A stretch of 64,000 nt of DNA, from positions 66,238,963 through 66,302,962 of the forward strand of contig NC_088173.1 in assembly GCF_028769735.1 (NCBI RefSeq). Reading direction: 5' to 3'. A program made the position numbers and the translations under genes. The notes under the pieces were generated by a model that was not told the origin of the DNA, searched no databases, and saw only the letters and a program-made list of their open reading frames with translations. Shown piece by piece: positions 33,246 through 44,666 of the stretch; the stretch's first letter is position 1, and the number at the start of each line of letters is the position of its first letter. This DNA is from Zonotrichia leucophrys gambelii (lineage: Eukaryota; Chordata; Aves; Passeriformes; Passerellidae).

Positions 33246-33634
33246 TGTGACAGTGTTCACAGGGGTTTTCAGGTGAGGGAAGAGACGAGGATTTGACTCC
33301 ATGTTTCAGAAGGCTTGATTTATTATTTTATGATATATATTACATTAAAATTATACTAAAAGAATAGAAGGAAAAGTTTCATCTCAGAAGGCTAGCTAAG
33401 CTAAGAATAGAAAGGAATGAATAATAAAGGTTTGTGTCTCGGACAGAGAGTCCAAGCTAACTGGGCTGGGATTGGCCATTAATTACAAACATCCAAGATG
33501 GGCCAATCACAGATGCACCTGTTGCATTCCACAGCAGCAGATAACCATTGTTTATATTTTTTTCCTGAGGCCTCTCAGCTTCTCAGGAGGAAAAATCCTA
33601 AGAAAGGATTTTGAATGAAAGGATGTCTGCGACA
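33246..33634 (-). mobile_element. Solo LTR of an ERVK-like endogenous retrovirus (family B)
   Basis: On the minus strand it starts TGTCGCAGACATCC and ends GAACACTGTCACA, with canonical TG...CA ends. It is flanked by a perfect 6-bp target duplication, acagct, at 33240-33245 and 33635-33640. An AATAAA (minus strand) lies at 33319-33324. Length 389 bp, no internal viral sequence. I associate this LTR type with abundant songbird copies. Confidence 0.9.
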
Positions 33635-33640
33635 ACAGCT

Positions 33641-35799
33641 CACCTGGTGATCTGCTGCGTCATCTGCCTTTGCTGCTGCATTTATAGGATTCCTTCTCTC
33701 CCTCCACAACTCTGGGGTCTTGAAAACCATCTCCTCCTTCCCATAAATAACTAGGAGATCCATCATCAAAGCAAGAAAATGTGGATTCCTCTTCCTGGGT
33801 GTTGATGAATCAAATTCTCATATATAAACTATAAAGAGAGGGTTCCCACCTTGGTTTTCTTGGATGTGGTATTTCATGGACTCAACCATATTTCAGTGGA
33901 AGTTTCCTCTCTCCTGCCCCTGCCCTGCTTCATGTCACAGTGGCACCAATTACACTGCAGCTGTAAGATGGGCATTGTCATTATTAGTAATTGTATTCAC
34001 CCACTCCATATAAAAATATCAGCACAGGAACATGAATGATTTGTGTAATGATATATTTGCTGTTATTAGGACCTAATATGTTATGCCTGTAATTACATAC
34101 TATGCCCCATATAATAAGCTTGGAATTGCTGTGTAAATTTTGGGTAATTGAGGAAAACTGTGCTACAAACAGGTCCCCCTAGACCAAGTTCAGCATTCAC
34201 TACCAGGAAATAACCATTATTAAAGGTTCTGCAATAGACAAAACACTAGACTAGGAGCTAAAAGCCTTGGGATATGTAATAGCAATGAAGAGAAACAAAT
34301 AACCAGTGCAGGAGAGCAAGAGGAGCACCAGTCCAGGCAGTGCCATCCCTGGGGAATATTTCTTCTAACTTTGGTTTCAGGAATACTCCAGCAAAGGAAT
34401 TTCCAGAGGGTGCAATGGGAGCTGCAAGTAGCATAAACCCATTCAGATGCAACTGTTTCAGAGGATTTAGAAGCCATGCTCCTCATTACAAAGGAAGTTA
34501 AAATGCTCACATCTAGATTAAAAGTCTGCCAGAGGTCATCACAGCTTAATGCATAGTCAGGCTTTTCTGAATCGGCAGGAGACATTGACATTGATTAAAT
34601 TTATCCTCTCCTTCACAGGCCCAAGAGCTTTTCCAGATTTCAATGCATTTTTTGGTGAAGCTGATCTTTCCTGTCCTCACTGCAGTATCTGCACATCTTC
34701 CATCTAAAATCAATAGGCACAGCATGGTCCCCCATGGGCTCCTTGTGAGGATGGGACGTGATGGGCAGAAATGAGATCAGCCACTTTTATGGCCCAGTGA
34801 ATAGTTATGGGCTTCAAGGGCTCTCTCATGGTCATGAACCTCCAAACAATTTCTGATTGTTCGAATTTCACTGCAGCCTTCCAGCTTCGTCATCTGCACT
34901 GCCAACTTCTATTAAGGTTCCATTAAAAGGCAATGAAACACAGGGCCTTTTACAATACCCTTGACAAAACAATTTCCCTTTCTGGATACAGTAAAAATTT
35001 TCAGCCAAAAATACAACTTTTTGGTTTAAAAAAAAAAAAAAAAAAGGGAGACAATGTCAAGCAGATCAAAATATTTCATAAAATGCTGTCAGATTGTCTC
35101 AGCCAGAAAAAACAATCCAGAAAAGGCTAATTTTCAAATCAAAACATTGATTTTTCTCTCTGCCTATCATAATTACATTTGTTTCCACTTGCTTATGAAA
35201 AGGCCTAGGTATCAGACAATATTTCATTTTGTGTAGAGCTAAGTGTTTTATTCAGATCAAAGTGTTTTCCACAACACTTTGTCATTGATAGGTATTTGGC
35301 AATTTAGTTTTACTGTTATTAGTGCACCTTTTCCTTCAAGGATCACTTTAAGTGTAACCACACATAGCAGCAGAGAAGGGCAAATGCTGCCCTCAGATAT
35401 AACCAGGTGCATTCAAGCAAATCCTGATTGAATCAAAATGTGTTATAAAAGTTAAGGGCTGGGGGGGGATAAAATTTAACCCAAAGTGACACATAGAATA
35501 AGCTTGCCCAAGACACTACTTCAAAAATTTTAACCCACAACACACCAATATCTTATAAAATCCATGTCCTTTTGTATCAATATTGAAACAAGTGTGATTT
35601 AGGGGCATCAGTGTGCTGGATCTTTCTGAAGCCCAAGGGATTTCTCAACATTAAGTACAAGAAACCGGTTTGGTGTGTCAGGGATGTCAGAGCGCCAGGG
35701 ATGGGTTTTGTGCATGGAGAGATCATTTACTTCAAACACTGGTGGGTAGTAAAATGGAGGTCCTGTCCCCATGAGGATGTTCCCTCTGATAAAACCATG
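33641..35799. other. Unassigned AT-rich intergenic sequence
   Basis: A poly(A) run of 17-18 bases is at about 35028-35045. No gene or repeat family recognised. Confidence 0.4.
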
Positions 35800-36010
35800 G
35801 AATCAAGGATCATTAAAGCTGGAAAAGGCCAAGTCCAGCTTTTGACCAAATACCAATATGAGCCAGATCACAAAATGCCTCACCTGCTTGTTTTCTGAAC
35901 ACTTCCAGGGATGGACACTCCACCACTTTCCTGGGGACCCCACTCCAGTGCTTCCAGTGAAGAACTTTTTCCAAACACCCTGGCCCCCATCCCAAACACA
36001 TAAGAGAGTG
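35800..36010 (-). mobile_element. CR1 LINE fragment, 3' end
   Basis: Plus strand shows ATGGAATCAAGGATCATTAA, then GGATGGACACTCCACCACTT and CTTCCAGTGAAGAACTTTTT, the reverse complement of CR1. Confidence 0.82.
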
Positions 36011-39000
36011 TAAACCATGGGTTTAACTTTAGGGGTCTTTGCAAGGAAGCAGAAGATCCCATTGCTCTACCCCTTTCTGTGACACACGTTTTAATGGCAT
36101 ATAACTCATTAATTACACCATAAATCACTCCTGGGCTTGCTGCACAGACGAAAGCAAGGGAGTTGTTTTGGAAGAAGGCTGGGAGGGCTGAAAGTGAGAC
36201 AGGCTGGCCGGAGCCATGGACAGCCTTGAGCCAGCAGAAGAGAGAAGGGAGCTGTGGGGTGAGCAGGCTCCAAGCAGCCAGGCTGAGAGGGCAGAGCTGT
36301 CCCACCTCATCGGCAGCACACATTGGAGCAACCCCGAGGCTGTCATGAAATGAGGGTGCGTGCTCCTTGCAAGAGCAGCGCCTCTTTGGTGAGCTGAAAG
36401 GAGCAGATCCTGCACAAAAACGCTGCAAAATGGTCACGAGTCCTCCACAAGGCATATATTTATAAAAGCTAAAGGAACACTGGAGATCAGATCTCCACTC
36501 TGGAGTCTCCTGACTTCTCCACGATGGAGTTTATAGCCTCAGCGTGGCTTACAGACATACACTGCCTCAATACTGACCTGAGTTTTACAGACTGCACATT
36601 TGCAGGTCTGCAGTTCAAAACTAATTGCAGTGACCTCACATAAAATAGTCATAATCAACTATCAATAATACTTTGGGAACTGAGGGGAAAAAGAAAGGGA
36701 AAATGTTCATTCTTAGTAAAAGCTGGTGCTGACGGTCAGGAAATTGAACCTTCTGCAAGCATTAGTCACAGGAGCCAAAAACATTGCTGCTGAGTGTTTC
36801 TGGGGAGCATATGCTTCATATATTGAAAGATATTCTTCTATATCAAGTCTTTGTAATTACAGAGACATGGCAAATAAAGGCAGAAATCATAAAGATTTCC
36901 TTTTCCTCTGGTAGATAATCAGTCCAGGGTGTATTTATGTACAAGCAGAGAGCTGTCTCCATCCAACCTCTCTGCTCCCTGCATCTCCAGGACACAGAGT
37001 CTGATGAGCAGCTAGCTGGTGTTCCCCTGATGAATCAAACCATTTGCTGCAGAAACACAAGATGTAGGGCCAATATTTTCAAAAGCTGCCTTTAAAACTC
37101 TGGCAGCAGTTTAGTGTGGTCATGTTTCCGAGTGTGAAGTTCTCCATGTATGAATGCTTGCACTCAGGATTTATTTGCTTGGACTGCACTCACATCCGTG
37201 CAGGGAGTATGACCGTGAGCACAAAGTTTTCCATGTGCTATCTGCTAGATGGGGGAAAATGAGTTTAAAGGATTAAAAGCCAGGTAAGGACTAGAAATCT
37301 GGTGAGGATTTGTAGCTCCAGGGTGGTGTTTAGGGCTTTAGGGCAGTCAGTGAATTAGTGGAAAGGGGAAAAAATGACATTTACAAACCCAACAGCTTTG
37401 CTACATTCAGTACTACCTTTCTTTCCTTGCACTTCACTTAAAGTGGAGGAGCAGTGTCTTTCTGTGGACACCTGGAAGCACAGCAGCACAAAGCACAGTG
37501 CACAGATCCCAGAGCTGACCTCAGAGCTGGAAATGGTCTGGCCACATCAGCATCATCCAAAATCAAAACTAATTAGTCCTTCTGGGAGCACATCAGCCCC
37601 AGTTATGTGATGTTAACATGACATGAGACTGCAGTCAGGGCCTGAATGGGGACCTGCTGTCCGGGGGCACTAAACCTTTCTGACTTTGCCTGGGGGCTCC
37701 TTGCACGCCCCTTCCTCACACCTCGTTTGTTATCCACTGTGCTTAGAAGGGAAAGGCCACAGCTCAAACTGAGCAAGATGTCTGCAATGTGTATTTTTGA
37801 ATGTTCTGTGATGTGCAGCATCTCACCCACAGGGCAGGACCACACCACACTGTGCAAACCGGAAAGATGCCACCTGCCTCAGCCCACAGTCAAATCCACC
37901 TATCTCTGTATCACCCCCATTTTAAGCCTTTTCTACTTTTAAAGAAAAGCCAGATTTAATACAGAAATAGACCCACCAAGGGTCCTGCAGTTTTCATGGA
38001 GAACAGCGTGCTTGCTCAGGAAGCGTGAAATTAAAAGCTCTGGAGCGTGCACTTGCCCAGCTCCCCATCACATGCACCTCACCAGCTCTGCAGCAGGGCA
38101 GGAGCTCAGCCACCAATTCTCTCCATGGCCTCATCCTGCAAACATGCACCCCTGCAAGCGAGGCTTACTCATGGAAACACTATGCCTGCATTCCCAGCAG
38201 CGAGCACTCAGGAGGAACCTGCTCCCTGGGCTGCCCTGGGGACACGGCTGGCACCTGGCGCTGTCCCAGAGTCAGCCTGGCACCGTCAGCAGGGCTCCAG
38301 CAGCACAGCAAGCCACCAAGCCCGGCCAAGAAATCCCACGTGCTCCGAAGGACACCCTCTGGCCGTGATCAGGACTCACTTGGATGGTTTCTGACAGCAC
38401 AGGACACCAAAATCTCTTCTCGAAATAAAGTGGCTCCAAACAGCTTCCAAGAGGCTCCAGAGACATGCCCAGGAGCTTTACTAAAAGCAGCTTGCCTGCC
38501 TCTCCATCCCTGTGTTACCAGAGCTTGCTTTGTGGTGTGCCTTCCTTCTCCTTATGAAAATTTGTATGTTGGAACAGCCCCCATCAACAGCCTTCATGTC
38601 CTCAGGGCTGGGCATGAGACACACGAAAAGGACTCCTGAGAGCTGAATCCCAGACTACAGCAGCCCCTCACATGTCTTCAAGGCTGAGTGGTGGCCAGTG
38701 TCCTGCTCCTGAACATCTCAGACACAGCAGGGCAGCAGAGCCCTCACCCCACAAAAGGTTTTTCTGGGGCAAGACTGGACAACACCAGGTCTGGAAGCTC
38801 TGTCACCTGTGAGGGTTCTCAGCTCAACCCATGGAGGTTTGGTGCTATGGAAATAATTGTGTGCTGTGACACATCACCCTGTGTCCCTGCCAAGCCCTGC
38901 TGGGAGGCTCTTCCCATATGGAAGAGAAGAAAGCCAAGGCACCTGCCCTTCTTTGAGAGATGGCATACCAAAAATGTCACTTGCTCGCAAACCTAAGAGG

Positions 39001-41709
39001 GTCCAGATTTTCACGAGGAGAACAAAAGCATACCACAAAGCAAAATTTGGTGACACAGGGATGGAGAGACAGGCAAGCTGCTTTTAGTAAAAGACTTGTG
39101 ACCCTTGGACAGATTCCCCCTTGGGTTTGAGGGGTTCAGGTACTTCCTATGACCTCATACACGCCCCATGGACCACGGTGTCTCCATGGGGTTCAGGGAG
39201 CCCCTGCCGTGGCTCCATCTCTGTTGGTCACAGTGCCCCAACACACAAATGTAACGCATTCCAGACTCCTCTGGTTTGACAGATGAGTATTTTGACAGCT
39301 CAGAGAAAACATTTTGCAAGATGCACAGTCAAAGGCTCTTTCAAGGCGGGCTGTTGTGGAAAGCCGCGTGAGCTCTCCAAGGCGCTATCGCTCGCTCTCT
39401 CTGCCAGCCGCGCTGATGAAAGCTCCCTGTGCAGGCCAGAAGATGCAGCAGGGAATAATACAGTCCTTTAAATAGCATCCTGGCTGGCTTGAGGAGGCCA
39501 CGGACATTTTAACTCACTTATAATTTCCCTGTGGTTCAACCCTCTCTCCCGCAGCAGCCTGCCCTGGGCGCTGCGGCCAAGCAAAGGCTTGGGGAGCCTT
39601 GGGAATGGCATTAACCAACAACCCGTGACTGTTCTGGGACTGCCCGTGCTCGTGTCCTTTCCCAAGCAATTCCCACCCTGGGTGTGCTGCTCAGACCTTC
39701 GTTACCTGGAGGAATTTGGCACAGGAAGACACAGCACTGAGATCAGCAGAGGAGACCTTGTTCCGCCCATGACTGAGCTCAAAGAGATGATTGCTGCAGT
39801 GACACAAGGCACTGGCCAGAAAATGCTCCCCTAACATCTTCCATGTGACATTTTTCCAGAGGCAACGCCAGCCAAAGAGGTCCCTGAATGTTTTCCTCCT
39901 TAGGTCCTGTTCAACTATCTGTAAAGCAGGTCAGTGAAAGAAAACACTTGGCGCCAAAGAGGGGGAAACAAAATAAGTGAGATTTAAAGAAATTGCACAC
40001 ACGCCATTTTTGCAGCACAACCCATGGGCAGCAGTTTTGGCATGGCTGCAGGACAGAGAACTGCCAAGCAACAGGAGGAAAATGTGTGGGGCTAAGAAGC
40101 ATTGGGAGTCCCTTCAAGCAGCTTTGCTCAAGGGACTGAGTCCTGAATAATGAGGAGAAGAAGATGAGGGCATCATTGAGAGGTTTAGAACTTCCATATA
40201 GAAAGAATTATTCAAATCAATTCCCAGCCTCATGCCCCACAGGAAATGTTGAAGAAAATCTTGAGATTCAGTGGCAACACCAGCCTAAACAAAAAATAAA
40301 GAGAGGAAAATTTCTCTGGGGAAAAAATATCAAAAGGATCATTTTCTCTGCTGAAAGCTGAAATTCTTCCACAAAAGAGTCATTTTGCCACTCCCCAAAA
40401 AAACCAGAAAAAATACCAGCATTTTCCATTTTAATGGTTGCCTCATTGTCTTCAATGTTCTTTCTGCAAAGCCTCCCAGCCCTGCCCTTGCCTCCATCAG
40501 CTCTTCAGGACAGAAGGTTTCTCTTTTGTGCAGTTCACAGCACACAGTGTCAGTGTTTTAATCAGGTTATATTGCTGATGGCAACACCCTGACGCTGCCA
40601 TAGCTTCAGAGCTTTGTGATGCTGAAAGTGTGTGTTACCAGAGCATGTCCAAGGTTCTGGGCTTTCTCCCTGTTCTAATTTCTTCTTGCTTTTCTCTGCC
40701 ACTGCCCCAAAATATGTCAACTTCTCATCCCAAAGGTTTTGTGCTGTGGAAATAACTGTAATATTTTTTGTGAAGCAAAATGGTGTCAAACAGCCTCAAC
40801 ACAAGTGTCCCATATTTTACAGGGGTATTTTAGGGACTGCCTCTTAAGTTTTATCAGGTGTTTTACTTTGTTGTGCAGGTCTACAAAGGATATTTTAAAT
40901 CACCCATCTTGTCATGGGTTTTTTTGCAGATCTGAATGATTTTTGTTGCACAGATCTATCAGCAATCTGCTCAAATTTATTATATTAGAAAAAAGGTTTA
41001 TGGAAGTCTCAGCATAACCAGATCTTCTTTTATCTGGGAACATCTGGTTTGTCTATAAGCCTTTACCCCGAGAAAAGCAGTTCTTTGTATTTTTCACAAA
41101 AAGAAATTTGGCCTCTTCCTCACTTATTTTGTGTTTGGGAACAGATAATTTGCTTTAAGCTAAGCATGGTCAGGGTTCCTCAAACTTAAAGCACAACTCT
41201 GTTTGCTACAAATCCATCTCCATGGAGCACTTCCAGCACAAGAAAAAGGCATCAAAACAGTTTTTAGTGGGAGCTGGACAACTTTCACTCTTCCAGCTGC
41301 AGCTGCGTCAGAAGGAACCATTCTGAAATATCATGGCCTTTCTGGTGACAATGAGTGCAGGTGGCTTTCCATCCCCTTTCCAAACTGCAATTGCAGCAGC
41401 TCCGGCTTTTCAGGCTGTCAAACAGCCCTTGGCAAGTCTGTGGTGAGGGTGCCCCATGCCCTGTCACCAGCACAGTGGGGACCAGGGCACGCTGACAGCA
41501 CTCCCCATGGGGATTGGACCCATGGCAAATCAGTGTCAGCACCAGGCATGGCCCTGCTGCTGTAGGACTTGCCCTTGATTGCAAGGGTTTGCTCACAAGA
41601 GAACAGATTTGGTGTTGGGTTTGATCTTCCCCAGCACCTGTTTAAAACATTCAGTGCTCACAGTACTCACACACGGAGTTACTCTGCACTCAAATTTTGA
41701 TGAGGTCGT
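36011..41709. other. Unassigned intergenic sequence
   Basis: 5.7 kb with no gene, RNA or clear repeat. Overlapping frames at 38012-38639 in all three plus frames are typical of stop-poor sequence, not coding. Confidence 0.4.
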
Positions 41710-42545
41710 GTCATAAAATCCCCACATGGTTTGGGATTGGGGACCTTGAAGATCATCTGTATCCAAGCTCCCAGCCACGGACAGGGACACCTTACACTAG
41801 TCCAGGTTGTTCAGAGCCCCATCCAACTTGGCCTTCAGAACTTCCAGTGATGGGTTCAGCTGTCATTTCTCAGCTTCTCTGAGAAACCTGTGCCAGTGCA
41901 TCACCACCTGCAGAGTAAACTGTTTCTTACTCATATTGAATATTAACCTGCCCTCTGCCATTTTGAAGCCATTGCCCCTTGTCCTGTCACTCCTTGTGAA
42001 AAGTCCCTCTCCAGCTCTCTTGTAGCCCCTTTAGGTACTGCAAGGTGCCATAGGCCCTTCCCAGAGCCGTCTGTTCTGCAGGCAGGGCATCCCCAGCTGT
42101 CCCAGCCTGTCCCCACAGCAGAGGGGCTCAGCCCTTGATCACCTCTGTGGCCTCCTCGGGCCTCGCTCCAGCAGGTTCAGATCCCTCTGGTGTGGGGGGC
42201 CCAGAGCTGGACACAGCACTGCTGGTGGGGCTTCATGAGAGCAGAGCAGAGGCAGAATCACCCCCCTGACCTTCTGGGCACCCTTCTTGTGGTGCAGCCC
42301 AGGACACAGTTGGCTTTTTGGGCTTCATGTGCACATTGACAATCTTCTTTGGGGGCTATGTTGAGCTTCTCAACCACCAACACCCCCAAGTCCTTCTCCC
42401 CAGGGCTGGTCTCAACCCATTCTGCACTTACCCCGTGTTTGTGCTCGGGATTGCCCCGGGGCTGGCACACACGGAGGTGCCATCCAGGGACTTCAGTGAC
42501 ATTTGTGACCCCCAGCCAGGAGGAAGCAGCCTGAGAGCACATCCA
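41710..42545 (-). mobile_element. CR1 LINE fragment, longest copy in the window
   Basis: About 835 bp. Plus strand shows the reverse complement of CR1: CCAGGTTGTTCAGAGCCCCA, GCCATTGCCCCTTGTCCTGT, CCCAGAGCTGGACACAGCAC, then the further-upstream blocks AAGTCCTTCTCCCCAGGGCT and GTGACCCCCAGCCAGG. No intact reverse transcriptase frame. Confidence 0.9.
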
Positions 42546-44471
42546 CGGCTCAGCTGCAGGGGCCTGCAGCCCAGAGAATTAAGCATTCAACAACCACTAA
42601 ACTCCAACATAGACAGTAGGCGCCAAAATCCTCAGCTGTGGCTCCTTGGACTGCGCTGGATTTACGCTGATTTAATCCAGCTGAGGATCAGCACCAGCGG
42701 GCCAAGTCCTGCTGTCCTACCTCAAGCTGATGGCCAGTTGACGTGACTGATGACTGAGATTCCCATTTAGCCTAACTGGAAGCATGAGCAGGGCCTGTGT
42801 AGTGCTACCATTGTTGACTCCGGGCTTTTGTCTCGGGCTGTAACCGATAGGCCTAATAACCGAAATCATGCTGCATGCATTCATTCACCCTCTTCACAAA
42901 CAGCATGTTATTGAGCTCCGTGGTGAAAAGGCATGCACAAACACAATGGGGCTGGGATTAAGCCCAGCTGCATTACCAAAGTAAATACTTTTGCTGCTGA
43001 CAGTTTGTCTGTGGGGATTTGGAGAAAAGTTTTGTGCATCTACTTAGGCAACATATGGTTTTATTTTTCCTGTTAACAAAAACAGTAGTGGTCAAAAGTC
43101 AACACCCTCTGATGACTGTTCGGTGGCCAGTGTGGAATGGGCTTGGTGGTCTAAGTCCAGTTCCTTACATGTCCACAAAAAAAAATCATCCTCTTCCTGC
43201 ATTCCCGTCTCACTTGGCACTGCGGTTTGCAGGAAGCCAGGGGGGTTTGAGGTTAATCTCATCTGTCCTCCTTTCTGATTGAAAGCAATGGGTGACGTGG
43301 TTTGGGTTAAGATACTCTGCTAGCTTCTTTCATTCCCCTTGTGATGAAAACCCCTCCACAATCTGTTTCCTTGAAGCCTGAGGAGAGTCAGAATTAATCC
43401 GCATTAGCTGGCGGCCGGGGCATGTCAGCCAGTCAGACTTCTAAAGCAAACACACAGCCATGAGGAGGAGCAGCATGCCAAGAGCACAAATGGTCTGAAT
43501 TTAGCCCTTCATCTCCAAGCTGAATGCACACTGTTCTCCAAAGATCTCTGCAACACTCAATCAACAGCTGGTCACCTCCACATCTGAAACCAAGAAGAAA
43601 ACCCACTAGGGCCTGGCTTTGTATTTGGCCATGATTTCAGCAGGCTGGTAAAGGGCAAAAAGATTGGCTGAGCTGCCACAAGTGCCCATCTCACATAGCT
43701 CCAGTGAAGGAGCTGGCAGATACTGGCATTCAGCATTTTTGGGAAGAAAAAACCACCCCCATCACCAAACCCTCCGTAGGGATTCCCCTAAAAGATTTTA
43801 AAGCTTTTAAGGTGCAAACAGGTCTTGTCTACACTGAGGTAATGAGAATTACAGCAACTAGAGCACAACTGCTAACACTTAGCATCTGCAGGGTCAGAGG
43901 CAGCTCAGAGCTGGAAGGAGTGCTAACTAGATCCACCACATGAAGTAATTGTTTTTAAGGGAGTGTGTCCAAGCTGGAACACAGCGATGTAGAACATGCA
44001 CACTCAGACAGGTGTAATCCCAGGCACAGTGGGTGGTAAGCAAGGCTGGAAAATCACAATTAGGAAGCCAAGATGTGTTGCCTAATCCAGGCTTCCCCAC
44101 CAAGATGAAGGTAGATTTTTGAGGGCCAGATCCTGCATAATGCCCAGCTAGTCCTGTAATGTGTTTGCCACCCTCAGATGCTCCTGACATCTCTGGAAGC
44201 TGAAGGCTTGAAGGGTTTTGCAGGGGATGCTCAAACCTGCCCACAAACAGCCAGAAATGGGCAGAGAGCCAGGGCTGGAGGGATTAAACCAGGCAGAGAA
44301 AGTGCTGCAGCTCAGGTTGACAGCAAATGGAGCTCAGAGATGGAACATCACAGTCCCACACACATCCATCTGCGGAGGAAAAAGGGAAAAGGCAGAAATT
44401 GTTTCTGCTCCTATGAAAGACAATCGGTGAAAACAAAAGCTTATCTCAACACTTTTCTGCAAAAGTTCAGG
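42546..44471. other. Intergenic sequence, possible conserved non-coding elements
   Basis: About 42770-43010 and 43290-43460 are repeat-free and of non-simple composition, with no long frames. They could be conserved elements of the ATOH8 domain. This is inference without alignment. Confidence 0.3.
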
Positions 44472-44666
44472 GGTTTTCATTCAAGAAGCAAAAACTGAAA
44501 AATGTTTGGTTTCTGGCAATCAAAAACTGGAAACATTTTGGCCAGAAATCAAAACAATTTGGGATTTCTGGTTTTTGGTTTTCGTCTGGTTTTTTGCCAA
44601 ACTCCTTAGCTTACTTTTGCCAAAAAACTGCACATTTTTCAAGCTTTTTCTTCCTCAATGAAAACC
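44472..44666. repeat. Long imperfect palindrome (fold-back)
   Basis: Core CCAGAAATC at 44542-44550 pairs with GATTTCTGG at 44563-44571. Further out, left-arm blocks GGTTTTCATTCAAGAAGC, TGAAAAATGT and GGTTTCTGGC pair in order with right-arm GCCAAAAAACTGCACATTTTTC-type and CTTCCTCAATGAAAACC blocks. The right arm carries about 30 extra bases. It could be a decayed MITE-like element or an inverted duplication. Confidence 0.6.

Noticed and set aside
38012..38639. Three overlapping plus-strand frames near 38 kb
   Set aside because: Openness in all three frames is typical of stop-poor sequence; no motif and no splice-site support.
41593..42746. Several frames between 41.6 and 42.7 kb
   Set aside because: All fall in a CR1 copy lacking reverse transcriptase motifs.
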